Shown in pieces: positions 7,116-14,944 of a stretch of 16,031 bases of DNA. Positions within the stretch are counted from its first letter, which is position 1. The number at the start of each line of letters is the position of its first letter. The notes beneath the pieces were generated by a model. It was not told where the DNA came from, ran no database searches, and saw only the letters and a program-made list of their open reading frames with translations. This stretch comes from Rickettsiales bacterium (lineage in GTDB: Bacteria; Pseudomonadota; Alphaproteobacteria; Rickettsiales; Anaplasmataceae), in assembly GCA_031284675.1 (NCBI GenBank), contig JAITXQ010000096.1:1-16031 (forward strand). The letters run 5' to 3'. A program made the translations under genes and the position numbers.

Positions 7116-8237
7116 GTGGATAGGCTAAAGAAGATTCATTGGTTATTAGTCATTAACGTAATAGCTCTGTTTTGTGTCGGCATGGTTGTTCAATGCTCCT
7201 CTGCTGGAGGAAGGTGGATGCCATTTGCGATTCACCAACTAGTCATATTCTCCTCCTTCTTTCTATTGGCTATAGCTATGTTGTTCATAGAGCTAGATTT
7301 TTATTTGAAGCACGCTTATTTTTTTTATATATCAGCAGTGGTTTCGCTATTAGTAGTCAATCTTTTTGGCTCGCACATAATGGGTGCAACAAGATGGATA
7401 AGAATCGGATCAATTAGTTTGCAACCATCAGAATTCGCAAAAGTGGGCTTAATACTTGCACTTGCTCGTTATTTTGATAAGCAAAGTGTATATAAAATGA
7501 TGGAACTTCAAAGATTGCTTAAGGCACTTATAATTATTTTCTTACCAGTATTCTTGGTGTTAAAGCAACCTAATTTAGGCACATCTATGATAATGTTATT
7601 TATAGGGGCATCAATGATATTCACAGCAATAATAAAAAGAGCTCATTTAGTAATTTGTGGAACGCTTGGCATCTTTGCAGTACCGGCTATTTGGCCTTTT
7701 TTACGTCCTTATCACAAGCAAAGGATATTGTCGTTTTTGGATTCATCAGTGGATCCACTTGGAATAGGCTATAACGCGCAGCAATCTCAAATAGCTATTG
7801 GTTCTGGAGGTTTACTTGGTAAGGGTTTTGTTAATGGAAGTCAAACTCAACTTGGATTTTTGCCGGAAAAGCATACAGATTTTGCTTTTGCGTTGCTGAG
7901 TGAAGAATGGGGATTTTTAGGTAGTATGGCTTTAATTTTACTCTATACTACATTGCTTGCTATAATATTCTCTATAGCTTATAAGTCAGAAAATTATTTT
8001 TCTAAATCAGTATCTATCGGAATTTTCGCTTTTTTTAGCGCTCATTTCTTCATAAACATTGGAATGACAATAGGTCTTTTACCTGTAATAGGCGATCCTT
8101 TGCCATTTCTGTCCTATGGAGGAAGCACAACTGCTGCGAGCTTAATATGTATAGGGTTACTACTTAGTTCTGTAGTGACCTCACCTGGACGCACTAACTT
8201 GACACGTATGGCGCCCCATAGGGTGTCATTCAAGTAG
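7116..8237 (+). CDS. rodA: Peptidoglycan glycosyltransferase RodA (SEDS family)
   Basis: A 373-residue SEDS-family membrane protein. RodA polymerises lipid II into glycan strands together with a class B penicillin-binding protein. RodA-type features are: ATRWIRIGSISLQPSEFAK (about 91-109), QPNLGTS (151-157), YHKQRILSFL, IGSGGLLGKG (228-237), and FLPEKHTDFAFALLSEEWG, with the essential SEDS aspartate at 255. The start is GTG at 7116, chosen because AAGGA (7103-7107) precedes it by eight bases. The last residues and the stop codon lie inside a dispersed repeat arm beginning at 8224. In a bacterium with little or no wall it probably serves residual peptidoglycan synthesis at division; that is inference from related symbionts. 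FtsW is the alternative but the motifs fit RodA better. Confidence 0.93.
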   Translation: MDRLKKIHWLLVINVIALFCVGMVVQCSSAGGRWMPFAIHQLVIFSSFFLLAIAMLFIELDFYLKHAYFFYISAVVSLLVVNLFGSHIMGATRWIRIGSISLQPSEFAKVGLILALARYFDKQSVYKMMELQRLLKALIIIFLPVFLVLKQPNLGTSMIMLFIGASMIFTAIIKRAHLVICGTLGIFAVPAIWPFLRPYHKQRILSFLDSSVDPLGIGYNAQQSQIAIGSGGLLGKGFVNGSQTQLGFLPEKHTDFAFALLSEEWGFLGSMALILLYTTLLAIIFSIAYKSENYFSKSVSIGIFAFFSAHFFINIGMTIGLLPVIGDPLPFLSYGGSTTAASLICIGLLLSSVVTSPGRTNLTRMAPHRVSFK

Positions 8238-8353
8238 CTGACACTGAAATCCATTTGTGTGTAACTCTGCCATCAAATTGCGTTTTGGCATAAAATGTGA
8301 CGTTCATTAGACTTATGCAAGCAAAGCTTCCAGTGTCAGTTACTTGGATGACA
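8224..8353. repeat. Dispersed inverted repeat between rodA and ccmA
   Basis: Arms at 8224-8246 and 8331-8353 are 23 bp each and pair with two mismatches. They read TGTCATTCAAGTAGCTGACA on one side and TGTCATCCAAGTAACTGACA as reverse complement of the other. The centre includes TGCAAGCAAAGCTT (8316-8329), which recurs with one change at 9212-9225, and CATTAGACTT (8305-8314), whose reverse complement is at 9187-9196. The left arm overlaps the last 14 bases of rodA. The element sits between convergent genes and could also fold as a bidirectional terminator. Confidence 0.8.
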
Positions 8354-8366
8354 GAAACGGTTTGTG

Positions 8367-8987
8367 TTAGCTATAGCTATTGAAATTACGTATATCGATT
8401 GTTGTAAAATCAGACAATTGTTCCGTAGAGCTATGTCCTGTAATAATTACTATACCATTTTGCTTAGAGCGTATTGAGATTAGGTTCAGCACTAATTCAC
8501 ACGTTGCACTATCAAGATTACAAAATGGTTCATCTACCAGCCAAATGTTTGCATTAGAAATCAAGAGGCGAGCAAGCGCAACTCTTCTTTTCCAGCCTGC
8601 AGAAAGTTCGCTGTATTTAATATTAAGTACAGGCTGCAATTGCAAACAACAAATAGCTGCCATAATCAATTCTCTAGTATTTCGTATTCCTGCCCAGAAT
8701 TCTATGTTTTTAGCAACAGTTAAGCTATCCTTGCAGGCGTTTTTATGCCCTACATAGACCATAGAAGGTATATAGGATTTTGGGTCATCATATATGTCCT
8801 TTCCGCAGTGCCTTATATTTCCTGACACCAGTGGCAAGAGTCCAGATAAACTTCTAATTAAGCTGGTTTTACCACTACCATTTGGACCAGTGATTAAGAT
8901 CTTCGATTTTGGTTCAGCTTTAAAACTAAGATTTTTAAATAATACTTTGTTATTACGAGCGCAGGATAAATTTTCACATTCGAGCAT
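8367..8987 (-). CDS. ccmA: Heme exporter ATP-binding protein CcmA
   Basis: A 206-residue ABC ATPase matching CcmA, which with CcmB and CcmC powers release of heme-loaded CcmE during cytochrome c maturation. Walker A is GPNGSGKT at 34-41. The CcmA-style YVGHKNACKDSLTVAKNI follows (about 78-95). The ABC signature LSAGWKRRV starts at Leu128, Walker B with WLVDEP is at about 149-154, and the switch histidine is in ITGHSS. All catalytic elements are intact and length is normal. The ATG at 8987 has a strong GGAGG site (complement of 8996-9000) eight bases upstream. ccmB is not adjacent, in keeping with the scattered ccm genes of Rickettsiales; ccmC lies about 4 kb away. Confidence 0.95.
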   Translation of the reverse strand: MLECENLSCARNNKVLFKNLSFKAEPKSKILITGPNGSGKTSLIRSLSGLLPLVSGNIRHCGKDIYDDPKSYIPSMVYVGHKNACKDSLTVAKNIEFWAGIRNTRELIMAAICCLQLQPVLNIKYSELSAGWKRRVALARLLISNANIWLVDEPFCNLDSATCELVLNLISIRSKQNGIVIITGHSSTEQLSDFTTIDIRNFNSYS

Positions 8988-9010
8988 TTACTGGACCTCC
9001 AAAAAGGATG

Positions 9011-9312
9011 ATGTCATCCCAGAGCCCAAACACTTCAGTGTATGAGTGTTGCAACTTGTAAGTAGTTTGCACAACGGATAGTGTCATTCCAGTGCTTAAC
9101 ACTGGAATACAGTTTTTTTTACACAATTGCTTGGTTGCAATTGACTTTTCTGAATCCCAGACAAGGATGGCATGGGATAATGCAAGAAGTCTAATGTTTG
9201 TTAAGCACATTTGCAAGCAAAGTTTGCTGGATCCCAGTGCATGACACTGGGATGACACCCTTGTGTTTGAGGCAAAACTGGTTATAAAATTCAACACAAT
9301 GCAAGAAGTTTA
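9011..9312. repeat. Composite dispersed repeat region upstream of ccmA
   Basis: The 356-bp stretch between ccmA and the next gene (8988-9343) is made mostly of repeat pieces and holds no convincing gene. The outer ends GTCATCCCAG (9013-9022) and CTGGGATGAC (9247-9256) are inverted. Inside are two local hairpins: ATTCCAGTG/CACTGGAAT (9086-9108) and ATCCCAGTG/CACTGGGAT (9231-9253). TGCAAGCAAAGTTT at 9212-9225 is shared with the element at 8224-8353. GCAAGAAGTCTA at 9182-9193 recurs as GCAAGAAGTTTA at 9301-9312 and exactly at 2469-2480. A 107-codon frame across it is a repeat artefact. Confidence 0.8.
9086..9120 (+). terminator. Hairpin with T tract, terminator-like, inside repeat
   Basis: A perfect nine-pair stem, ATTCCAGTG (9086-9094) with CACTGGAAT (9100-9108), has a five-base loop and is followed by eight T at 9113-9120. 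On the plus strand this looks like an intrinsic terminator, but no plus-strand gene ends upstream, so it may be only a by-product of the repeat. Confidence 0.35.
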
Positions 9313-9343
9313 ATATCAGAAGGCAGGTTATACAATGGATACA

Positions 9344-9775
9344 TCATCTGCCCTTTCCTTTATATTTACCCTTAGTTGAAGCTTGCGCTTTAACAAATAG
9401 TTCCCAAAATCCTTTCTGGCCGCCTTCTCTATGTATCAATTGTGCAAAACGCTGCATTAAACCATTACCCAGCATAACCATTTGCGTCCATTTACCTACC
9501 GGCTTTGCAATATCAACTATTTCCAGATCTTCTTTATAAACTTGTACATCTTTCTGGTTCTCGCGTAGTATTTCTTGTTGTTTCATCAACTCTTTTTGCT
9601 TATTTTCCTGATACAATTCATTATATTCCCTGTTTTCTTCCCACTCTTCTTTAAGGACTTTTTTAGGAAATATGATTCTTCTAATGCGATTTTTGTACAT
9701 TTTTCTAAAAAAGAGAAATACTGCAGCTACAGCAAGTAATGTTATGCTATATATTATGATCTGTGCAAACGGCAT
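9344..9775 (-). CDS. Unknown single-pass membrane protein with coiled coil
   Basis: I do not recognise this 143-residue protein. Residues about 4-24 form one membrane helix and are followed by a strongly basic stretch (KMYKNRIRRIIFPKK), so the rest should be cytoplasmic. Residues about 42-85 are rich in Glu, Gln, Lys and Asn and likely form a coiled coil. A more compact region (about 86-127) contains KPVGKWTQMVMLGNGLMQRF, and the protein ends in a basic tail, KGKYKGKGR. A clear promoter with a perfect TATAAT lies upstream at 9810-9838, which supports a real expressed gene. Its neighbours, ccmA and the divergent aspS, do not suggest a function. Confidence 0.75.
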   Translation of the reverse strand: MPFAQIIIYSITLLAVAAVFLFFRKMYKNRIRRIIFPKKVLKEEWEENREYNELYQENKQKELMKQQEILRENQKDVQVYKEDLEIVDIAKPVGKWTQMVMLGNGLMQRFAQLIHREGGQKGFWELFVKAQASTKGKYKGKGR

Positions 9776-9809
9776 TTTTTATATCCAATTTATTAAAAAC
9801 ACCCCTATT

Positions 9810-9838
9810 ATTATACCATAATTATAGAAATTCTGCAA
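9810..9838 (-). promoter_or_regulatory. Predicted sigma70-type promoter of the coiled-coil membrane protein
   Basis: On the minus strand TTGCAG (complement of 9833-9838) is followed after 17 bases by TATAAT (complement of 9810-9815). Transcription would start near 9803, roughly 28 bases before the ATG at 9775. It is the best match to the sigma70 consensus in the window. Confidence 0.55.
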
Positions 9839-9915
9839 TTTTTTGTGTGAGTAAAGACAGTATAAAAGCAATACTGCTCTATTTCGAAAATTGCACAAAT
9901 ACCTGACGAACGGGC

Positions 9916-9944
9916 TTGTATGTAATAAGGTTTATTTCTATACT
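9916..9944 (+). promoter_or_regulatory. Predicted sigma70-type promoter of aspS
   Basis: TTGTAT (9916-9921) and TATACT (9939-9944) are separated by 17 bases, placing the start of transcription near 9951 and a leader of about 22 bases before the ATG at 9973. A short inverted repeat TACTTCT (9941-9947) / AGAAGTA (9958-9964) overlaps the -10 and the leader. The promoter sits where an upstream TTG start would be, which argues for the internal ATG. Confidence 0.5.
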
Positions 9945-9972
9945 TCTTAAAGAATTTAGAAGTAAAATAAAT

Positions 9973-11775
9973 ATGAACTGCTATAAAACTCACACGTGCA
10001 ATGAACTGCGAAAAAGCGACGTAGAAAAGGAAGTTACCCTCTCAGGGTGGCTATACCGTAAGCGCGACCATGGTAACCTAATTTTTGTTGATTTAAGAGA
10101 CTCTTACGGAATTACTCAGCTAGTATTTAACAATAACAAAGATTTTTTTGGTGAGATCTCAAATTTAAAATCAGAAAGTGTGATTACTGTTACAGGAATA
10201 GTTGAAGCTAGAACTGAAGATACAATAAACAGCTCCATTTCAACAGGAGAGATTGAGGTTGTAGTTAGTAATTTGCATATTGAATCAGAAGTCGAGTTTC
10301 ACGATGATGAAGAAATAGCAAAGGAAGAAAGAAGCATATTAGCAAGCATTGCCGGTGAGCAAGAATATCCGGAAAATATGAGATTTAAATATAGGTTCCT
10401 TGATTTAAGACGAGAAAAAGCCCGTAACAATATTATCCTGCGCTCACAAATTATTGCAGAGCTCCGCAAGCTCATGATAGAGCAAGGGTTTTTAGAGATT
10501 CAAACTCCAATACTCACTGCTTCGTCCCCTGAAGGTGCACGTGATTATTTAGTACCGAGTAGACTAAATCCTGGCAAATTCTATGCATTGCCACAAGCTC
10601 CGCAGATTTTTAAGCAGTTGCTCATGGTCTCAGGGTTTGATAAATATTTCCAAATTGCACCGTGTTTCCGTGATGAAGACGCAAGGGCTGACCGTTCTCC
10701 GGGAGAGTTCTATCAGCTAGATCTTGAAATGTCTTTTGTGACTCAAGAAGACATCTTTCAGATTATTGAGTCTACCTTATATAAAGTGTTTGCTAAATTT
10801 TCTCGCAAGTCTGTCGATAAAGATTTCCCACGTATTACGTACAAAGAGGCAATGCTCAAATATGGCTCTGATAAGCCAGACCTGCGTAATCCATTATTAA
10901 TCAGCGATGTTACAGAAATTTTCCGTGATTCAGAGTTCAATATTTTCAAAAGCAATATTGAGCGTGGTATGGTAGTTAGAGCAATTCCTGCTCCTAAAAC
11001 AGCAGAGGAACCACGCAGCTTCTTTGATAAAAAAATAGAACATGCACAAAAAGAATTTGGTGCTAAAGGTCTTGGATATATAACGTTTGATAAAGATGGA
11101 ACTGCAAAAGGACCAATCGCTAAATTCCTTAATGATAATAGGCTAAATCACATAAGAGAAGTAACGAATGTAAAGCCTGGAGATAGTGTGTTCTTTGCTT
11201 CTGACAAAGAGAATGAGGCAGCAAACATTGCAGGAAAAGTACGCTCTTTTTTAGGGTCAGAATTAGGTCTTATAAATGATAATATCTTCAAGTTCTGTTG
11301 GATTATTGATTTTCCATATTTTGCGTATGATGATAAAAGCAAAAAGATTGATTTTTTTCATAATCCATTTTCTATGCCACACGGCGGTCTGAAAGATTTA
11401 AAGGAAAAAGATCCACTGGATATCCTTGCTTATCAATATGATCTGGTCTGCAATGGAATAGAATTATCAAGCGGAGCAATTCGTAATAATAAACTGGATA
11501 TCATGTATAAAGCTTTTGCCATTGCAGGTTATAGCCAGAAAGAAGTTAATGCAAAATTCGGTGCGCTCGTACGTGCATTCAGATTTGGAGTACCACCTCA
11601 TGGCGGTATAGCACCAGGGGTTGATAGAATGGTTATGCTGCTTGCTGATGAGCCAAACATTCGTGAAGTAATCTGTTTTCCTATGAACCAGCAAGGCGAA
11701 GATGTTCTAATGGGTGCCCCTTCCAAAGTGGACAATAAACATTTACGTGAACTGTCTTTGCAGGTCATTGAATGA
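9973..11775 (+). CDS. aspS: Aspartyl-tRNA synthetase
   Basis: AspRS charges tRNA-Asp in the cytosol. The protein has 600 residues, as expected for the bacterial type. It has an N-terminal OB-fold anticodon domain (about 1-110), the class II catalytic core with [10 protein letters not shown] (about 139-147) and [19 protein letters not shown] (motif 2, about 232-250), the inserted GAD domain in the middle, and motif 3 [14 protein letters not shown] near the C-terminus. The start is the ATG at 9973 ([13 protein letters not shown]), which matches other AspRS N-termini; a TTG at 9916 would add 19 unrelated residues and coincides with the promoter. His33 in [10 protein letters not shown] stands where discriminating E. 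coli AspRS has Leu, as in non-discriminating enzymes that also charge tRNA-Asn. The MFS gene follows after 45 bases. Confidence 0.97.
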   Translation: MNCYKTHTCNELRKSDVEKEVTLSGWLYRKRDHGNLIFVDLRDSYGITQLVFNNNKDFFGEISNLKSESVITVTGIVEARTEDTINSSISTGEIEVVVSNLHIESEVEFHDDEEIAKEERSILASIAGEQEYPENMRFKYRFLDLRREKARNNIILRSQIIAELRKLMIEQGFLEIQTPILTASSPEGARDYLVPSRLNPGKFYALPQAPQIFKQLLMVSGFDKYFQIAPCFRDEDARADRSPGEFYQLDLEMSFVTQEDIFQIIESTLYKVFAKFSRKSVDKDFPRITYKEAMLKYGSDKPDLRNPLLISDVTEIFRDSEFNIFKSNIERGMVVRAIPAPKTAEEPRSFFDKKIEHAQKEFGAKGLGYITFDKDGTAKGPIAKFLNDNRLNHIREVTNVKPGDSVFFASDKENEAANIAGKVRSFLGSELGLINDNIFKFCWIIDFPYFAYDDKSKKIDFFHNPFSMPHGGLKDLKEKDPLDILAYQYDLVCNGIELSSGAIRNNKLDIMYKAFAIAGYSQKEVNAKFGALVRAFRFGVPPHGGIAPGVDRMVMLLADEPNIREVICFPMNQQGEDVLMGAPSKVDNKHLRELSLQVIE

Positions 11776-11820
11776 AAAATTTTATAGCGAAGCAAATAGC
11801 ACATTACATTATGGCAAATT

Positions 11821-13083
11821 ATGAATAATATCCAAAAGGCAATACTATCCAGTATAATCTGTAACATGATTGTGTGGTATGAATTGACTCTTTTTGGGGT
11901 CTTAATACACACAATAAGTAACATTTTTTTTCCATCAGAAAGTGATTACTTAAGTACAATCAAATTTCTTGGTACTTTTGCAGTTGGCTTTGGATTTAGA
12001 CCACTTGGTGCATTTATTTTTGGCTACATTGGAGATAAGTATGGTAGAAGGAAAGTTTTGCTCACTTCCATAATATTAGTTTCGATATCATCTACTATAA
12101 TTGGAATTATACCTGGCTATAAAGAAATTGGAATATTTTCTCCTATGTTGCTTCTACTTTGTAGAATAACACAAGGAATGGCAGCAGGTGGAGAAACGAG
12201 TATCAACTCAGCCTTTTTAATAGAGCATTCGAGCGATAAAAAAAATCTAGGTTTTTTAGGTAGCATGAAAGCTTTTAGCGGTGCCCTTGGTTCAATCGTA
12301 TGCTTTGTAATGATAGCTATTTGCAAAAAATTTACAGGTGAAAACTATGAAATTTGGGGCTGGAGATTGCCCTTCTATTTCTGCTCTATTATGGGAGTAA
12401 TAGGTTTTTTAACAAGATATATAATGGAAGAGAGCTTAGCATATAAAACACATGATAAAAATAAAAGCTTATCTCATTCTCCATTTTTAGAGTTAATCAG
12501 AAGCTATAAAAAGGCGTTTGTGATAGCAATTGGACTTGGTATTGCCCAAAATGCAATCGTCTATTCAGTAATCATGTTTTATAACATATCTGTAAAAGAA
12601 CTTATTCTATCAGGTCTCGACATCAAAAACATAGTAAGGATCATAAGCGAAATTATATTTGGAGTGTCTGCAGTGCTGTTTGCAATGCTATCTGATAAAG
12701 TTGGAAGAAAAAATGTGATGGTTCCTATATTAATAGTTTTAGCTTGCGCCAGCTTACCGGCGTTTTCGCTACTATCACATGATAACTACTATATTGTAAC
12801 GTTCTCTTACCTGTTGATGAGCATACCAATAGCTGCATCTTTTGGAGTATATAGTTCTCTTGTCTGCGAGTTATTTCCAACAAAAGTTAGATGCACTGGC
12901 TTTAGCCTAGCACATAATATATCTGCAGGAATTTTTGGTGGTCTTTCTCCTTCTATATGTATGTTACTTATTGAAAAAACTGAAACGAAATTTGCAGCAG
13001 GCATTTATCTTACTGCCTGTGCATTAACTAGCCTGATATCTATGCTTCAAATCAAAGCCAAAGACAAAAAAGTTGATTGGTGA
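11821..13083 (+). CDS. MFS transporter, ProP-like metabolite:H+ symporter family
   Basis: A 420-residue major facilitator with about 12 membrane helices. The N-terminal NMIVWYELTLFG (about 15-26) is the family mark of metabolite:proton symporters such as ProP. The MFS signature GDKYGRRK is in the loop after helix 2 (71-78), and a second copy, SDKVGRKN, is in the second half at about 291-298. CRITQGMAAGGE, another MFS motif, is near residue 120. The protein is complete. Likely substrates are osmolytes or organic acids taken from the host, but the sequence does not decide this. It lies 45 bases after aspS on the same strand and may be co-transcribed; no good ribosome-binding site is visible. 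Confidence 0.92.
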   Translation: MNNIQKAILSSIICNMIVWYELTLFGVLIHTISNIFFPSESDYLSTIKFLGTFAVGFGFRPLGAFIFGYIGDKYGRRKVLLTSIILVSISSTIIGIIPGYKEIGIFSPMLLLLCRITQGMAAGGETSINSAFLIEHSSDKKNLGFLGSMKAFSGALGSIVCFVMIAICKKFTGENYEIWGWRLPFYFCSIMGVIGFLTRYIMEESLAYKTHDKNKSLSHSPFLELIRSYKKAFVIAIGLGIAQNAIVYSVIMFYNISVKELILSGLDIKNIVRIISEIIFGVSAVLFAMLSDKVGRKNVMVPILIVLACASLPAFSLLSHDNYYIVTFSYLLMSIPIAASFGVYSSLVCELFPTKVRCTGFSLAHNISAGIFGGLSPSICMLLIEKTETKFAAGIYLTACALTSLISMLQIKAKDKKVDW

Positions 13084-13248
13084 AGTTTTTTCTTTCATAG
13101 TTTCTTACCATAAAGTTCTGCTTTTTGTCAGCGCTGACTTTAGCTTTAAAAAACACAAACCAAGTCCTCTCATTCAAGAACTTTCCTTCAACTTTTACTC
13201 ACATTTTTTCTTAGCTTGACTATAGTTTTTTGAATATTCCCTTATACA

Positions 13249-14610
13249 CTAAGCAAAGATGTTCCTACTTAGTAACTGTGCACAAGGATTACTTGAGCGA
13301 GTTCTCAGAGAATTATCTGGATTCTTTGAGTTATCAAGATCTACAAACAATATATCACACTTCTTCACCCACTTGCCCAATTCCTCAAGCTTTGTTTTAA
13401 AATTCTCTTTGCTATAACCTTGATTTTTGTTAAGGAAAATTTCTCCTTTTAGTCCATTTAATAAATCCTTTAATTTACCTAATTCTTGATCATCAAGCGC
13501 ACCTAACAGACCATCCACTGCTTTGACCATTTTAACACCATTCTCGTCATTAGTATTTGAGCTACAGTAATTTTCATCTTTACTGAACCGCTTACCAACT
13601 CTAGAACGTAGTACATCTATGTGATATGGTAGATAAGTAAAAAGACGGCATAAATCTTTACCACTAATATCAGAAAATTCTGCTGACTCCAACCAATGTA
13701 TAGGAAAACAATGAGTATCCTCTTCCGTAGTGCTGGTAGGCTTTAGCATAGTATGTTTTTTGAAAAGTATCTCAAATATTTTGTCTTGCATAGCTTGTTC
13801 ATTTTTGTTTTTATTATTTTTCTCCATTTCTTTAACCTTTGTTACTAACTGCGCCTTTTCCTTGATTACCTGATCACCCTCGTTATTAAAAAACATGGTA
13901 TAAGGAGTGATCGAGTTAATAATTTTATATGTTTCAACATCCCAATGTCCAATTTTTAATATATATTTTACTAATTTTCTACGCCAAGATTCCTTCTTAC
14001 TATCATCAATTGGTACGATAACATCTGCTATTGAGCTAAAAGAAGCAGATATTTGACATCTAAGGTAAATTCCTTTACTTGCAAATTTTTCATATACCGA
14101 TGCAGCCACTCCTCCACCAATAGAATAACCTCTTAACATAATACTATCTGGATGTACGCCTTTTTCTAATAGATTTAAAACACGTTTTACTCCTACTGCA
14201 ACTGAATCTTCACCTCTGGTATAAAATTTTGCATTTGATCTGATTGCAACATTGTTAATAAGTAAAGCAGTTACTAAAAAAGCTATACCCAGAACTATAA
14301 AAATCGGTATTGCTAGTGCCAGTGGTGCTTTAACACAATATATAGCCAAACCTATTGAAGAAAAAGTTGCTAAGGCGATTATATTATTAAGAATCAGTCT
14401 ACGTTTAGAAGATGCTAATACGCCTGGGTTATGCCACTCGGAATGATATGGGTAGTTACATAAGTCTACAACTGTATTTTCATCACACCAATTCCTATCA
14501 TCAGAATAATGATTACCTATATTTTCACAGTTACCAGGAAAATAAACTATATATTTTGTGTATCTATTAACTTCTTTACTTAATTTTATAGTCTTACAAG
14601 TAACTTTCAT
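13249..14610 (-). CDS. Predicted membrane-anchored alpha/beta hydrolase, possible effector
   Basis: A 453-residue protein with an alpha/beta-hydrolase skeleton. YFPGNCENIG (23-32) fits the oxyanion strand-loop, RGYSIGGG (160-167) is a GxSxG nucleophile elbow with Ser163, NNEGDQVI (242-249) supplies a candidate Asp246, and THCFPIHW (299-306) a candidate His300 or His305. Two hydrophobic helices (about 76-92 and 100-118) interrupt the fold between the oxyanion and nucleophile elements and should anchor it in a membrane. A Lys/Asn/Glu-rich segment (about 250-275) separates Asp from His, and the last 140 residues look helical and carry no known domain. The architecture recalls lipase-like SidB/SdbA effectors of Legionella, but that is resemblance only. 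I chose ATG 14610 over GTG 14622 because GAGG precedes it at good distance. It has its own promoter. Confidence 0.75.
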   Translation of the reverse strand: MKVTCKTIKLSKEVNRYTKYIVYFPGNCENIGNHYSDDRNWCDENTVVDLCNYPYHSEWHNPGVLASSKRRLILNNIIALATFSSIGLAIYCVKAPLALAIPIFIVLGIAFLVTALLINNVAIRSNAKFYTRGEDSVAVGVKRVLNLLEKGVHPDSIMLRGYSIGGGVAASVYEKFASKGIYLRCQISASFSSIADVIVPIDDSKKESWRRKLVKYILKIGHWDVETYKIINSITPYTMFFNNEGDQVIKEKAQLVTKVKEMEKNNKNKNEQAMQDKIFEILFKKHTMLKPTSTTEEDTHCFPIHWLESAEFSDISGKDLCRLFTYLPYHIDVLRSRVGKRFSKDENYCSSNTNDENGVKMVKAVDGLLGALDDQELGKLKDLLNGLKGEIFLNKNQGYSKENFKTKLEELGKWVKKCDILFVDLDNSKNPDNSLRTRSSNPCAQLLSRNIFA

Positions 14611-14622
14611 TGTACACCTCAC

Positions 14623-14944
14623 ATTATATATCTATTAATACACTATACTATTTTTATTAATTATATCAAGGTAAAAAACCCTAAAAAATAATATATTATG
14701 GAAATAAAAACGTAAAATTATTGTAACAAAATTAGGTAAATTTATATATCTAAATAGGGTAAAAACAGGCCAATATAGCGTATTTAGCGTTATACTAAAA
14801 TTACTTTAAAGAAAAATTTGAACAGATCACGTGGTGAAGTAGACATTACAAGAACAATTGCATCAACAATATAGCCTAGAATTTTTTACATATGGACTTT
14901 TCTGATAGTAATAAGAGATCAGAAACTTTAAATAGCTAAAACTT
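14623..14944. other. Gene-free AT-rich interval with the hydrolase promoter
   Basis: These 322 bases separate the hydrolase gene from the 3' end of the Fic gene. The left end carries the hydrolase promoter (14642-14669). The remainder is very AT-rich. It contains one 18-codon frame on the minus strand (14790-14846, starting MSTSPRDLFKFFF) with no visible ribosome-binding site. I see no RNA gene, strong hairpin or repeat in it. Confidence 0.6.
14642..14669 (-). promoter_or_regulatory. Predicted sigma70-type promoter of the alpha/beta hydrolase gene
   Basis: On the minus strand TTGATA (complement of 14664-14669) and TATAGT (complement of 14642-14647) are 16 bases apart. The predicted start near 14635 gives a leader of about 25 bases containing the GAGG site before ATG 14610. 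Confidence 0.45.

Noticed and set aside
8974-9297. 107-codon minus-strand frame overlapping the ccmA start
   Set aside because: It runs through three palindromic repeat pieces, has no domain features, and its sequence is explained by the repeats. The strong GGAGG site inside it belongs to ccmA.
8224-9312. Possible CRISPR-like array because of repeated short motifs
   Set aside because: The repeats are few, unequal, partly inverted and irregularly spaced, with no spacer pattern or cas gene nearby.
9916-9972. TTG start giving a 619-residue aspartyl-tRNA synthetase
   Set aside because: The extra 19 residues match no AspRS N-terminus, and the TTG forms the -35 box of the likely promoter.
13127-13138. 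12-bp perfect palindrome GTCAGCGCTGAC between the MFS and hydrolase genes
   Set aside because: It is short, has no loop for a stable hairpin and no T run placed as a terminator. It could be a protein site, but nothing else supports that.
14790-14846. 18-codon minus-strand frame starting MSTSPRDLFKFFF
   Set aside because: The start faintly recalls Rpn/PD-(D/E)XK transposase N-termini, but it is too short, lacks a ribosome-binding site and stops at once.
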